A DNA stretch of 64,000 bases from the NCBI RefSeq assembly GCF_963675165.1, contig NC_087383.1:7104639-7168638 (forward strand), in the 5' to 3' direction. The notes under the pieces are model-generated. The model saw only the letters and a program-made list of their open reading frames with translations, ran no database searches and was not told where the DNA came from. Of this stretch, positions 51,839 through 59,834 are shown piece by piece. Origin of the DNA: Halichondria panicea. Its lineage: Eukaryota > Porifera > Demospongiae > Suberitida > Halichondriidae. Made by a program: the position numbers and the translations under genes. Each line of letters opens with the position of its first letter. The stretch's first letter is position 1.

Positions 51839-54445
51839 AATGCGGCCTCAGTGATGGGCACAATGGACTCACAGACCCTCTCCCTCGAAACATTGGAACT
51901 TTGAATTACTACATTATTTATTGTTGTATGAATTACACCTGGTCTGTACACCTGGTCTGTACACCTGGTCTGTACATATATACGTATACTATTTCTAATA
52001 GTATAAAAAACTAATTATAATAATTACTATCCCACATAATAGAAGCGACTAACTCATTAAACGAACAGGAAACATAATTATTCATGAACATTTCTAGCAA
52101 TATTGAGTGTTTTGACATAAGCACATGTACATGCATGTGTCTAGCCCTAACCACTATGTACGTTAGTTTAGCTATGAATTGGAGCCTTAAAGTGTTACAT
52201 GACACACACACTGACTTACCTAGGTCACACTGTCCAGTTGCCATCAGTAACTGGACACACTTCAGGTATCCCCACCAGCAGGCATAGTGCAGGGGAGTGT
52301 TCTTAGCAGTATTCTGTACATTGACATCGATGCCATCTTGCTGTGTGAGTATCTTCACTACATCAGGGTGGTTGTAGTAGCATGCCGTATGGAGAGCGGT
52401 CCATCCAACACTGTCCCTCCAGTTGACAGGAGCTCCTCTAGCCAGCAGCCTCTCCACCTCGTCCACACAACCACCACAGGAAGCATTATCGAGTTGCTGA
52501 CCCAGATCATCACTACAGTGTATTGTGGGAGGAGGTAAACAATGAAGGGCAGAAATTATCATTATTATGTACCTACAAATGACAATGAGTAATCTCAGTC
52601 TCCAATTAGTGGACTCTTAGGTGGTGAGGAGTGAGTGGGTGTATTATAGAGGATGTGACTGTATTGACCACAATCTTAGGAGCTAGCCTTCACTTGCTAG
52701 CTATACCCACATCTAGACACCAGAGGAGCCTGCAACTAATTAACCATCACTCATGAAGGTCACTCATTAGTTTCTGAGGTTGTCATCTAAATAAGTAATA
52801 CAGTCATCTTTGCTTCTATAGCTAGTAAGCACGAGTTATACTATTATACAATACATGTAGTGTTAGGAATACATTTTGGTCACAGTCATTATTGGACAAT
52901 AGAGTGTCTGGATTCATAGATAAGGAGTACTGTATTCATTGTGGCCTCTGAGATATGGTCACCTCAATGTACACATGCAGCCATTCCACCAAATGTTCAC
53001 CACTTAGTAAACCACAGATAAGGAATTGGAAACGGAAGTCCCTCAAAATAATTTTCACCACTTAGTAAACCATAGATTATAGAGTTAGAGAAGTTACATT
53101 GAATCTGCAATGGAGCCTCGAAACTATTCGCGTTACTTATGAACGAGGCAATCAATTTTTGTCGGGTAACTCCCTTAAAATAAGAAAGTTGTGTTTCCTC
53201 GAGATATCATCTGTTTATAACACGCCTAGTCCGTCAGCCACATGTAGTACTTATAATGACTGACAACGTACACCCAGTAAAAAAGATAAATTAGCTAGTA
53301 AAGTCATAAGTTCCCAAGGCTGTTTTAGAGCGTGCTAGTTATAACTACTACAATAGGTATAGACCTTGAATATAAGTAAGTTGCACGGACTAAGCAGCTA
53401 TTTGTAGTTTATTATGCACTGTGTGTAGAAATAGGTATTGTTGTGGCTCCATTAAACCACAGCGTAGCGCGGATGATACTCGAGGGTACCTTCGTTTCCA
53501 ACCCCTTTAACCCCTCAATCTATGGTGTAACACAACAACTCATGATCAGAGTGGTCCAGGGTTCAATGAACTATTTGTTGTGTGGGTTCTAATGAATAAG
53601 AATGGTATGCAGAAACATTAATTTTCTTACAGAGCAATTCTAATGCACCTATCAATGTGTCGCCCCACTACCCTCCTAGGGAGGGGTCAGGCTAACATGG
53701 AGGATTTGACCACAGGTCAAATTCCCCACATGCCTTAAGCAGTTGTACAGTCTTTACTACGCAAGGCCAGGTCAAATCATATGTGACAGGGCCTAGGAAA
53801 ACAACCCTTATGGAGCAAACTAATAATGTTCAGTACACTACAAAGTAAAATATTTAGAGCTATTTTAGGATTTTGGTTTTCTTTCATAAGAAGTAACTTC
53901 AATATCTCCTCTAACTAAAAAAAAATTTTTTTTATCCGAAAATTTTTTTGTATAGCCGTTACAGGCAGCCATTGAATTTTTTCATGCTGTTCTTGTATGC
54001 GGATAGAACTTTGAACATTAGTTTCTCAAAATGGTAGGTCAATACTGTCCCCCTTTCACCCGAAAATATTTTGGGGTAGGAAGGTGCAAAGTGAGTGATA
54101 TTGTAATCAATTTGAAGCTTAAGCACTGCTTTATTTAATTAAGCAATAAAATACAATTAATTAGTTTGCTCCATAAGGGTTGTTTTCCTAGGCCCTGTCA
54201 CATATCAGTATGGGGCCAACATTTCAAGTCTAATTCCCCCGTATGTCCCGGGGGAGCACATTAGGTGCATAATTGCAATCTATTATTATTTCCCTAATCA
54301 GCAATGTCATGGTGTAGTGTGTGATTGAAGCTGTACATGTATACTGCACTGATGTATCTTTGTCAACCCTGAATACATACACAGACAGCCACCAGATACT
54401 ATACTATGTACACCTTGTAGCTGTACAAGCTCACCTTGTTGCCAT
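22502..54445 (-). CDS. Ankyrin-ROCO GTPase-Death domain protein (DAPK-like, no kinase)
   Basis: Minus strand, eleven coding exons: 54445-54435, 52512-52220, 51056-50952, 49165-49061, 45384-45280, 43207-43103, 31211-29014, 28903-28810, 28627-28565, 23059-22719 and 22558-22502. They sum to 3477 nt (1158 codons plus stop), with phases matching at every junction. The start ACAATGG has A at -3 and G at +4 and an in-frame TAG upstream. Domain order: ankyrin repeats (residues about 5-310), Roc-like GTPase (about 320-480), COR-like region, low-complexity linker, and Death domain near the C-terminus. DAPK1 has the same Ank-ROC-COR-Death order behind a kinase, which is missing here. A role in cell-death or immune-type signalling is inferred from domains only. 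Large introns hold many transposons, and extra ankyrin exons could have been missed. Confidence 0.85.
22719..23059 (-). CDS. Death-domain exon
   Basis: 341-bp exon, acceptor TATAATTATAG, donor ACTCAA/GTGAGT. Starts [20 protein letters not shown] and carries a Death-fold segment: the helix [20 protein letters not shown], then [20 protein letters not shown] and [20 protein letters not shown]. The W in the ILWKRHD block and the regular leucines match Death domains of the Fas/DAPK/UNC5 type. The acceptor overlaps the frequent TATAATTATA motif. A broken copy is at 16135-16680. Confidence 0.9.
24269..24570. mobile_element. Short TIR element TGATCAGAGGCCGC
   Basis: Exact inverted ends TGATCAGAGGCCGC and GCGGCCTCTGATCA, 302 bp. 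The interior has CTCAGCGAGGGTCAAAGTTC and ACTGAGGCTACC, which recur in the relatives at 25620-26075. Nested in the 23304-28176 element. Confidence 0.7.
25620..26075. repeat. Relatives of the TGATCAGAGGC element with an internal tandem repeat
   Basis: Starts with TTGATCAGAGGCTGTG. It contains two tandem units of about 80 bp (about 25905-26050) sharing CCAGTATTAATATGGCTG, GTGCAGAGACACATAGCCTC and AAAGTTCACTGA. Non-coding. Confidence 0.65.
26080..27940. other. Interior of the CACTG element without recognised genes
   Basis: The longest open frames are under 90 codons and unremarkable. GTTAACAGTAAGCCGGGTTG and GTTAGCAGTAAGTCGTGTTG form a short direct repeat (about 26873 and 26962). Nothing else is recognised. 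Confidence 0.4.
28565..28627 (-). CDS. Small linker exon of the ROCO-Death gene
   Basis: 63-bp exon, acceptor TTTATTAG, donor CGTG/GTGAGA; reads [20 protein letters not shown]. Phase 1 in and 1 out, as needed to join 28810-28903 to the Death-domain exon. The intron after it contains the 4.87-kb CACTG element. Confidence 0.7.
28810..28903 (-). CDS. Linker exon of the ROCO-Death gene
   Basis: After acceptor [27 protein letters not shown], then [11 protein letters not shown], donor ATAG/GTGAGC. Ser/Pro-rich spacer between the COR-like region and the Death domain. The phases match its neighbours (0 in, 1 out). Confidence 0.75.
29014..31211 (-). CDS. Large exon: last ankyrin repeats, Roc GTPase and COR-like region
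   Basis: Exon of 2198 bp, about 732 residues. It opens with the ankyrin pieces [17 protein letters not shown] and [19 protein letters not shown]. The Roc domain follows: P-loop GHGGEGKST (exon residues about 87-95), G3 motif YDFAGQE (about 146-152), and a G4-like GSHAD in place of NKxD (about 214-218), as seen in ROCO proteins. The rest is a COR-like alpha/beta region without strong sequence landmarks, ending FSGKNPL before the donor CTC/GTGAGT. Acceptor CCATTACAG. The frame is open throughout, with no sign of decay. Confidence 0.9.
31713..32269. mobile_element. TIR element CACCATATCCCAAAAA (557 bp)
   Basis: Left CACCATATCCCAAAAA and right TTTTTGGGATATGTTG are flanked by TA on both sides. 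No transposase. Lies in the intron between the 43103-43207 and 29014-31211 exons. Confidence 0.7.
32270..34178. other. Intron sequence, repeat-rich
   Basis: No exon of the ROCO gene was recognised. An AGCCTCGATTCCAGGCC...GGCC...GGAGGCTA member lies at 33118-33176. A direct repeat around CAGGAGCTTTTTCCTCTGGC (33418) and CAGGAGCTTCTTCCTCTGGC (33592) shares about 200 bp. Confidence 0.5.
34181..34911 (-). mobile_element. Tc1/mariner-type fold-back element with HTH remnant
   Basis: The ends CAGGGTTTTGCA and TGCAAAACCCTG are flanked by TA (34179-34180, 34912-34913), a Tc1/mariner/IS630 signature. The inside is a large near-perfect palindrome (arms about 34301-34441 and 34478-34622). The minus-strand frame 34610-34840 reads [20 protein letters not shown], then [10 protein letters not shown], a helix-turn-helix like that at the N-terminus of Tc1-like transposases. 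There is no DDE domain, so it is non-autonomous and probably a rearranged derivative. Confidence 0.75.
35170..35960. repeat. Dispersed intronic repeat (copy near 57520-57710)
   Basis: 35180-35330 shares long stretches with 57520-57660, including GGTTGATCAATTCGCAA and CGATCCTTACCAGAACGCAA. CATTCGCAAAGG at 35925 and ACAAAATATTCTA-type ends match 57665-57700. A short (GT)n lies at 35381-35407. No gene. Confidence 0.65.
35960..39260. other. Intron of the ROCO gene with scattered repeats
   Basis: 36000-36115 matches 61300-61400 (ATACCATGTGAAAGAGC, CATGTGCTGGTACCTACA). (CA)n at 37940-37969. Members of the GAGGTATACAGTAG/GCATAATTATACCTCG repeat lie at 35345, 37985, 38080 and 38570. No exon is recognised. 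Confidence 0.5.
39280..39678 (-). repeat. Dispersed repeat carrying a tRNA-Lys-derived segment, copy 1
   Basis: Matches 44138-44470 and 46346-46680. It holds the tRNA-like segment at 39464-39541. The left part (GAGCGAAAGCAAAAACATGG, GGCATTAGCAAG) recurs at 62895 and, inverted, at 60570-60620. Confidence 0.75.
39464..39541 (-). repeat. tRNA-Lys(CTT)-like SINE head, copy 1
   Basis: On the minus strand it has an A-box region GTTCAGTCGGTAGAGC, an anticodon arm CAGACTCTTAATCTG (anticodon CTT at 39505-39503) and a B box GGTTTGAGCCCC. The 3' acceptor TTGGATG has no pairing partner at the 5' end, so it is not a functional tRNA gene but fits a tRNA-Lys-derived SINE. Confidence 0.7.
39679..40858. mobile_element. 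CACTG-ended DNA transposon (1.18 kb)
   Basis: The ends CACTGTAAAAACTAGTGGGT and the complement of AACCCATTAGTTTTTACAGTG are flanked by TA. GTGGGTCATTT and TGACCCACT-type units repeat in both sub-terminal zones. Small exon-like pieces with donor signals lie inside on the plus strand ([15 protein letters not shown] from about 40024, then GTAAG), but no family is recognised. Confidence 0.75.
41210..42570. repeat. Region bounded by inverted AGCCTCGA-family repeats
   Basis: 41212-41290 and 42490-42570 are inverted copies: AGCCTCGATCCCAGGCC, TCTCCAATTGAACGCTAGG, and CGGCCTGGTATTGATTG with TATCTGGGCGTG. Between them are another family member (41858-41903) and the perfect hairpin at 42415-42455. No gene is recognised. 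Confidence 0.6.
42415..42455. repeat. Perfect 18-bp hairpin, 5-nt T loop
   Basis: TTGCTCAGGTATTCGCTC, then TTTTT, then its exact complement. The neighbouring CTATTCGCTCCACC repeats the stem sequence. Confidence 0.85.
43103..43207 (-). CDS. 105-bp ankyrin-repeat exon 4 of 4
   Basis: One repeat: [20 protein letters not shown], then [13 protein letters not shown]. Lies in the first copy of the 2-kb tandem duplication. Joins in phase 1 to the large Roc exon, whose first residues [15 protein letters not shown] complete a further ankyrin repeat. Confidence 0.9.
43455..43887. mobile_element. pogo-like element, copy 1
   Basis: Starts CAGTATACTCTCGCTATTCC and ends in the complement of CAGTAGACTCTTGTTAATC, with TA on both sides. 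Internal CGGCCA...TATTCCG repeats. Short open frames exist but resemble no transposase. Confidence 0.65.
44281..44345 (-). repeat. tRNA-Lys-like SINE head, copy 2 (anticodon deleted)
   Basis: Same segment as 39464-39541, but about 11 bp including the anticodon loop are missing. Sits in copy 1 of the 2-kb ankyrin-intron duplication. Confidence 0.7.
45280..45384 (-). CDS. 105-bp ankyrin-repeat exon 3 of 4
   Basis: One repeat: [20 protein letters not shown], then [13 protein letters not shown]. Lies in the second copy of a tandem duplication of about 2 kb; differs from exon 4 by a handful of bases (DI for RM, Thr for Asn). Confidence 0.9.
45666..46095. mobile_element. pogo-like element, copy 2
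   Basis: Co-duplicated partner of 43455-43887; starts CAGTAGACTCTCGCTATTCC, with TA on both sides. Confidence 0.65.
46488..46563 (-). repeat. tRNA-Lys(CTT)-like SINE head, copy 3
   Basis: Complete version with A box, CTT anticodon arm and B box, in copy 2 of the ankyrin-intron duplication. It lacks 5' acceptor pairing, as copy 1 does. Confidence 0.7.
46771..47225. mobile_element. Snap-back (head-to-head) pogo-like element
   Basis: The left half reads CAGTACGGCCACTCACTATT onwards in the same direction as copies 1 and 2. The right half repeats the same sequence inverted (GGATTAC...AAATAAAATTGG and complement), ending GGAATAGCGAGAGTGTACTG before TA. It is an inverted dimer or internally palindromic derivative. 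Confidence 0.7.
47602..48207. mobile_element. TIR element CAGGGGCGTAGC (606 bp), 5-bp duplication
   Basis: Ends CAGGGGCGTAGCTACC and GGCTACGCCCCTG, flanked by ATACC on both sides. CAGGGGCGTAGC ends are common in hAT-like MITEs, though those usually duplicate 8 bp. No transposase. Confidence 0.75.
49061..49165 (-). CDS. 105-bp ankyrin-repeat exon 2 of 4
   Basis: One repeat: [20 protein letters not shown], then [13 protein letters not shown]. Identical boundaries, phase and acceptor motif (CCACTATAG) to its neighbours, showing origin by exon duplication. Confidence 0.9.
49528..49917. mobile_element. TIR element CAGTGGCGGATCC (390 bp), 5-bp duplication
   Basis: Ends CAGTGGCGGATCCAGAGG and AGATCCTCCACTG, flanked by ATACT on both sides. 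Inside are two TGACCTTTTTTTTT tracts. No transposase. Confidence 0.75.
50952..51056 (-). CDS. 105-bp ankyrin-repeat exon 1 of 4
   Basis: Phase 1 to phase 1, one repeat: [20 protein letters not shown], then [13 protein letters not shown]. Acceptor CACCACTATAG, donor AATG/GTAAG. The most diverged of the four: it has Glu for Leu after LG and an eight-C run on the plus strand. Confidence 0.9.
51388..51840. repeat. GT/CA microsatellite cluster
   Basis: (GT)n with GGGTG and CGTGCGT interruptions at 51388-51646, then (CA)n at 51675-51697 and 51802-51836. The long Cys/Val and His/Thr frames are artefacts. Lies in the intron between 52220 and 51056. Confidence 0.95.
52220..52512 (-). CDS. Ankyrin exon (first repeats) of the ROCO-Death gene
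   Basis: Reads [20 protein letters not shown], then ankyrin repeats with the signatures [20 protein letters not shown] and [19 protein letters not shown]. Acceptor ACACTGTAG, donor CTAG/GTAAGTC; enters in phase 2 and leaves in phase 1. This exon is unique in the window, unlike the four 105-bp repeat exons that follow. Confidence 0.9.
52520..53780. other. Intron 1 of the ROCO gene, left part
   Basis: No gene recognised. A direct repeat TTCACCACTTAGTAAACCA occurs at about 52988 and 53054. CCTGGTCTGTACA repeats occur just left of the exon, near 51940-51975. Confidence 0.5.
53781..54203. mobile_element. Long-TIR element ATGTGACAGGGCC (423 bp)
   Basis: About 45-bp near-perfect inverted ends: ATGTGACAGGGCCTAGGAAA, continuing ACAACCCTTATGGAGCAAAC, and the complement at about 54158-54203. 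The target duplication is not clear. No coding content. It sits about 230 bp from the start exon of the ROCO gene, so it could affect its 5' region. Confidence 0.75.
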
Positions 54446-54491
54446 TGTCCTGACCTTCCTGACCTGCCCTGGGGCAGCCAGGGACTAGTAG
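54435..54491 (-). CDS. Start exon of the ankyrin-ROCO-Death gene
   Basis: Exon after the acceptor TTATCTTGCAG (54492-54502) with 46 nt of 5' leader, then ATG at 54445-54443 and the donor CAACAAG/GTGAGC. Coding part is 54435-54445 (M-A-T-S, the Ser codon split by the intron). The in-frame TAG within the leader excludes an earlier start in this exon. Because this leader begins at an acceptor, a further 5' non-coding exon must lie upstream, close to or overlapping the end of RBM22. Confidence 0.7.
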
Positions 54492-54640
54492 CTGCAAGAT
54501 AAGTGTAGCCGTGATCCGCAGAGTTACTTCAGCTCAGATAGCTTTGTTTTGAGATGAGATACGCCCCTCACCTGAGTTAGGAGATACGCCCCTTTTTAGC
54601 TCTTAATTTGCCACGATTATTACTGGAGGGGATGCTGTCC

Positions 54641-54662
54641 GGGGGGGGGGGGGGGGGGGGGT
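54641..54662. repeat. Poly-G run of about 20 bases
   Basis: Uninterrupted G run within a CCGG...TTTCATGCGGGGG context. A further C run of about 15 lies at 56702-56716. Both sites are prone to sequencing or assembly error. Confidence 0.85.
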
Positions 54663-54906
54663 TTCATGCGGGGGACACTGTTTTAAATTTGTTTTATATT
54701 AATGATCTTTACCTAAACTCCATATTTGCTCTCATAGAGAAGTAATCAACAATTGCATTCTTCAGCTCATAATTAATGATTAGGTCAATTGCAATTTCAT
54801 GTACACAGTTCACATGATCAGAAATACAAGTACGAGTGGAAATAATAGTTATTAGTATTATGTTATTACTAGCAGTCCATTTCTCTAGTCCAATACAATA
54901 GAGAGG

Positions 54907-56248
54907 TTATTTCTTTGCCCCGAGATGGAGTGGACTCTGTGAGGGATAGTGGAGCGTAGGTGGGCGTGGCCCTAGTGGGGGAAATCCCCTCGATGGTGGT
55001 GGTGGGTAGTACCCGCCAGCAGGAGGAGGGAATCCTGCCCCAGGGGAAAGTAGTACAGATCATGATAATCACGTTCTATAGCTACTACACAGAGACACCT
55101 TACACACAGGGTAGGGTACACGCAATGTGAAGATAAGCTTGTACATGTATCACTATGTATACCTGTAATAAATGTTTTAGGTGTTAAAATTCATTTCAAG
55201 TGAATAATGGCAACTTCTAAAGAAAAGCTCTGGACATTAGATTAGTGCTTGTTAAACATTTCTCTCTAATTACCTGGTGGCGGTGGTGGTGGTCCGAGTA
55301 GTTGTGACACGTGTGGTGGGCGGGATCCCAGTACATGTGATATTTGTGATGGGCGTGGAGGTGGGGGAAATCCCCCAGGAGGAGGAGGGGGAGTCGCCTT
55401 GGAGCTCAGGCCAAAGGGGTCAAAGGGCAAAGGGGGCGGGGCTACACAGAGAGAACACACAATCAATCGATCACAATTAATTAATACTAACTCTGAAAAG
55501 GGATAGACAACAATTATTCAAAATGTGCTGTTAAGATTGTCAATTATTCACTGTACAAAGGTTGTGCAAATGTTTCCAGTGCTAGTGGGATGATATCTAA
55601 AAGGACTACGATTAAAAGTTGGATAACAAAAAGAAACATTGCAGTAATAGGTAGTGCCCCTATATCAAACCCACTGTAGTGAGGACACTCACCTGCTGGC
55701 AGTCCTGGTACAGGGGCTAGCGTCTGTTGACCCTTGACCCCCAGGGAGGGGGTGGTCTGGGCCTTTCCCCACAACACCTTGAGTCTGCGACCTGAAACAC
55801 ACACACACACACACAAGGAGATAAACAAGTGCCATAATTATGCCTCCCAGCGAGGTATGTGTGTGTGTGTGGAGATGGGGGGAGGTGTGTGGGTGTGGGT
55901 GTGTGTGTGTGGGGGGGAGGAGGTGTGTGTGTGTGGGTGTGTGTGTGTGTGGGGGGAGGAGGTGTGTGTGTGTGTGTGGGGGTGGGAGGAGGTGTGGGGG
56001 TGTGTGTGTGTGGGGGGAGGTGTGTGTGTGTGTGTGGGGGGGGGGGAGGTGTGTGTGTGTGTGGGGGGGAGGTGTGGGTGTGTGTGTGTGTAGGGGGAGG
56101 AGGTGTGGGGGTGTGGGTGTGTGTGTGTAGGGGGAGGAGGTGTGGGGGTGTGGGTGTGTGTGGGGGGGAGGTGTGTGTGTGTGTGTGGGGAGGAGGTGTG
56201 GGGGTGTGGGGGTGTGTGTGTGGGGGGAGGTGTGTGTGTGTAGGGGGG

Positions 56249-56305
<57 letters not shown>

Positions 56306-59143
56306 TGCGTGCGTGTGTGTGTGTGTGTGTATAATAACTGATACACTGTACGCACCTTTAACAATGAGTTTATTAAATGTTGAGTCAGCAGCTTTCTCTG
56401 CGGCTGCTCTAGTGGAGAATGTGACAAAGGCATAACGAGACTTGGTCACCATGTGAATAGACATGATCTCTCCAAATGCATAAAACTGGTCCCTGCAAAC
56501 AATAATGATAGAACGCTCAAAATGCATCAATGGAATAGGATAATACACAAACTAGCGAAAACACTAAAATTATTGGTAGACCAATCATAGAACTGGTGTC
56601 TAAGCGGTAATTCTGAGAGCTATCAATTAGTTTTGAAATTGGACAATCTGAACACAAATTGAGCAAGGGCTTCATCTAGTGGTGGGGGCTGGGGTGAACC
56701 TCCCCCCCCCCCCCCAATGCTCAGCTTCCCTTCCATGTATAATAATGACATCATCACATTAGTACTGTCCATGGTGTACAATATGTAACTAGATCTACTG
56801 TGATGCACTAGCATGTAATAGGGGTGTGGTCAACAAATATGGGAGGGGCCAAAATTGTTGCGTCCTGTGCAAACCTTCCCTCCCAAACTGTTAATCCAAG
56901 ATGACACCCTGTACTCTCAAAGATAGCTACTGAACTGCTAAATGCTGTGTACATGTTACATTACCTGCTACACAACGTCACTAATAGAGTTACATACCTG
57001 AGATCTGATTGGTTGAATGACTCATCAATTCCTCCTATATAGAGGCTGGTGACTGTCTTATCGTCAGGTGGTGACAGAGTGGGCAGGTCCTGGGCACTGG
57101 AGAGAAGCTTCTCAGCCACCGGGTCATTCACGCCATGGTAACGATCCTTGATCTTCTGATTGGACAGTGGGTCATTTGGATCTGTCGGCATCTCGTGCCT
57201 GCATGTATATAATAGCAGTTACATAGTCACACATGCTGGTTATATAACTAGTATAGCGGGTAACAATTGTTCGCAGATTAGCCACTTTCGGGTATAATCT
57301 TTTCAAGGATAGCAGTTTTTGCAGACTAGTATATAGAACAGGCACTATCTGAGCACAATCACTAGCTTATTGTCAATCATACTGTGTCATTGTGTAATAA
57401 TAACAATTATTCACGATGACGTCAAACTGCCTCCGTTTTGATTGGATGTGGTCTACTTCATCACGATTAACGCTATCCTTTAATTAGACTACATTTAACT
57501 AATGTACCGTATTACTAGAATGTTTTGCGAGCATCAGACATTTGCGAACTTTGCGATGGTTGATCAATTCGCAACAATAAAATCCGCAAAACCTAAATAC
57601 ACACGATCCTTACCAGAACGCAATAGTTAGATCACAAAGGGTCAAATTTTCTGCTGATTTAGCTCATTCGCAAAGGTTCTTCACCCACAAAATATTCTAC
57701 GGTGAGGGGACCTTGTTATTGACAATCATACAGTGTCATGTGTAATAATCACTTCTTCATGATAACGTCAACACTAGTGGTCTGCTTCACCTGGTTTAAC
57801 GCTATCCTTTATATGTGCATTTCAATGTAAGGGGAGCTTGTTATTGATGTGTAGTGTGGTCACCTGTAGGGACACTCCTCTCCACGACTGCACTCTCCCT
57901 TGACCCAGAATGAGCAAATGTGAGGTCTGTTGCGTTTGTAGTACGGTCCAGTACGCGACATCTTGAGCAGCAGATCATTAGGGGCTTTCCCCCCACCACC
58001 CCTTGGCTCTGTCCGCCAACTCTCAGCAATATAGGGGGTCAAAGGTCATTCTACATGTCACACCTACTGATATCGTATTATTAATTCTCACGATCGATAA
58101 TCATTATTGACAATTTAAAGGGAGGTCGGACAAATTGTAATTACAGCTTTTTAAAGAAAATTTCAATATTTCATCCATAAGCACCTGACTAATTAGAGAC
58201 TTGGTATGAACTCTGACCTTTTGTTCCATATTCTGCTGATAATATTCTCGGCCTACGTCACTCTTGGGGAGAGTGTCTGTGACATTGAGAACACTGTCCC
58301 TAGCCTGTACAGGGAGGCCATACTCGAGGTCTGTAGGTTATAAAATTATAATTATAGTGACCAGGACTGCATTGAGGGGGAGGGAGTTCAGATTCAAGCT
58401 ATGTGTACTGTAGATGGAGCTACCAAATATATAAGCACCAAAGACACATTAATACAATTTACTGTATCAAAGCCTCCATACACACAACGTTAATAGTGGC
58501 AGATATTGATATAAAAGCGAGCAAAAGCTAAGAAACTTGCAGGTTGGTATTCAGAGCTACACGCGACCTTTATAATTAACAGCTGAAGTGATCATAGTGT
58601 GAGTCCTATGAGATCACATGATAGGGAGGAGTCTGCTCACACTGAAGTGATCTCATACTAGGGACAAGGGAAAAGGGTCACTAAAGTAGAAAGCTAGAAT
58701 TGTGAGAGGGGAGGCAGTTCAAAGCCTCCATACACACAACAAAGTATTAGTTTTAAGAGTGGCAGACTTTGATGCTAATTAAAGCTTCGTTGTCAAATAA
58801 AAGCAAGTAAAGCTAAGAAACTTGACCTTGCACACTGACCTTAGAGCAACACGCGACCTTTATTAGACTATGTATGGAAACAGAGAGATAGAGGATAAAC
58901 TACTGTGAGACTTTTATACAAAAACTTGAAAAAAAGTTGTTCTAGGAAGTACTGAATGCAGTGTACTGAGATTGTGTGTCACCATGGCAACATAGAAAGG
59001 GTTATATAGTGACAGGGCTCACCAAGGAGACAGGTTTGACAGATGTTCTTGAGTTGGGCACATGATTGGCAGACCTCTGTTCTTTTGTAGCGCATCTTAG
59101 CACCAGGACACCATCGGAACACAGTGTAGGGCCGGGCACAGAT
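54907..59143 (-). CDS. RBM22: RBM22 / Cwc2-type splicing factor (first exon missing)
   Basis: Minus strand, exons 59143-59023, 58330-58218, 58021-57864, 57198-56998, 56492-56356, 55791-55693, 55441-55274 and 55034-54907, summing to 1125 nt in one frame. RBM22 (yeast Cwc2) is a nuclear Prp19-related factor that contacts U6 snRNA and the catalytic RNA core. Visible parts: N-terminal Cys-rich finger [14 protein letters not shown]...[15 protein letters not shown]; the CCCH finger [38 protein letters not shown]; an RRM with RNP2 SLYIGGID and RNP1-like RYAFVTFST; a Pro-rich tail with [14 protein letters not shown] and a TAA. Metazoan RBM22 is about 420 residues; here 374 plus the missing start fits well. 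One donor (GTCAGA at 58217) is weak. Confidence 0.93.
55855..56330. repeat. GT/GGGGAGG minisatellite in an RBM22 intron
   Basis: About 475 bp of GTGTGTGTGGGGGGAGGAG-type units ending in (GT)n and (GTGC)n between exons 55693-55791 and 56356-56492. It sits close to the acceptor of the 55693-55791 exon, whose polypyrimidine tract is itself a CA repeat. Confidence 0.95.
57200..57860. other. RBM22 intron with dispersed repeat
   Basis: 57520-57710 is a copy of the repeat at 35180-35330. TATTGACAATCATAC-TGTCAT recurs at 57370 and 57717, with a shared GCTATCCTTTA at 57471 and 57801. No exon expected or seen. Confidence 0.55.
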
Positions 59144-59373
59144 CTGAGGGGACACTCTGGGTAACAATGACCTCATTACAATTTTGTAAAAGTACCCGAA
59201 AAAGAAAATAAGAACCTACCAATCGGGGGCAAGTTGGTGACGCCCCAACTTGATTGTGTACTTGACAGCAGTATACTGTGTATATAATTATGAAACCCTA
59301 CCCAATAGTTACACCTAACAGAGACAATTCTCTTTATCAGAGTACATCTAAATCAGCAGAGTTGTGTACCCAC

Positions 59374-59577
59374 CTTTCTTGATGATGACTAGATTGAGCA
59401 CACTCAGGTTGCTGTCCATTATGCAGCCTCTCACTGACTTGCGTTTCCTATCTCCAGTGCGTCTGGGTCTGTAACAACTGTGCCCCTTCTTGAGGAGGAG
59501 CTTAACACGGCCATTAGTGAGGACACCTTATTTCATGAGGAAGTTGTCATTGCCACCGCTGATACGAACCACATAGC

Positions 59578-59578
<1 letters not shown>
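59374..59578 (-). pseudogene. RPS6 exon relic, copy B
   Basis: Minus-strand frame GYVVRISGGND, then a deletion removes most of the KQGFP coding part (leaving NFLMK). A TAA replaces the Gln codon of MKQGVL. After it, [20 protein letters not shown] and [20 protein letters not shown] are intact up to a donor-like GTGGGTAC. It preserves the parts damaged in copy A and vice versa. Lies in the presumed first intron of RBM22. Confidence 0.85.
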
Positions 59579-59613
<35 letters not shown>

Positions 59614-59834
59614 GGTCGGGTGTGTGTGTGTGTACGAGGGTCGGGTGTGTTGTGTGTGTACAATCTTACAGAGCTGGAATATATAAAAAAACGGATTAGA
59701 CCTCATAACATTAGACCTCATAACTTGGTAGTGAGATTAGATCATGTGATTGGTCTAATCCCCACCTATCCCGGTAGGGGGGCATTATAATTTGACTAGT
59801 GCATTCAGTATGTACTACTGAGATAATTGTTTAC

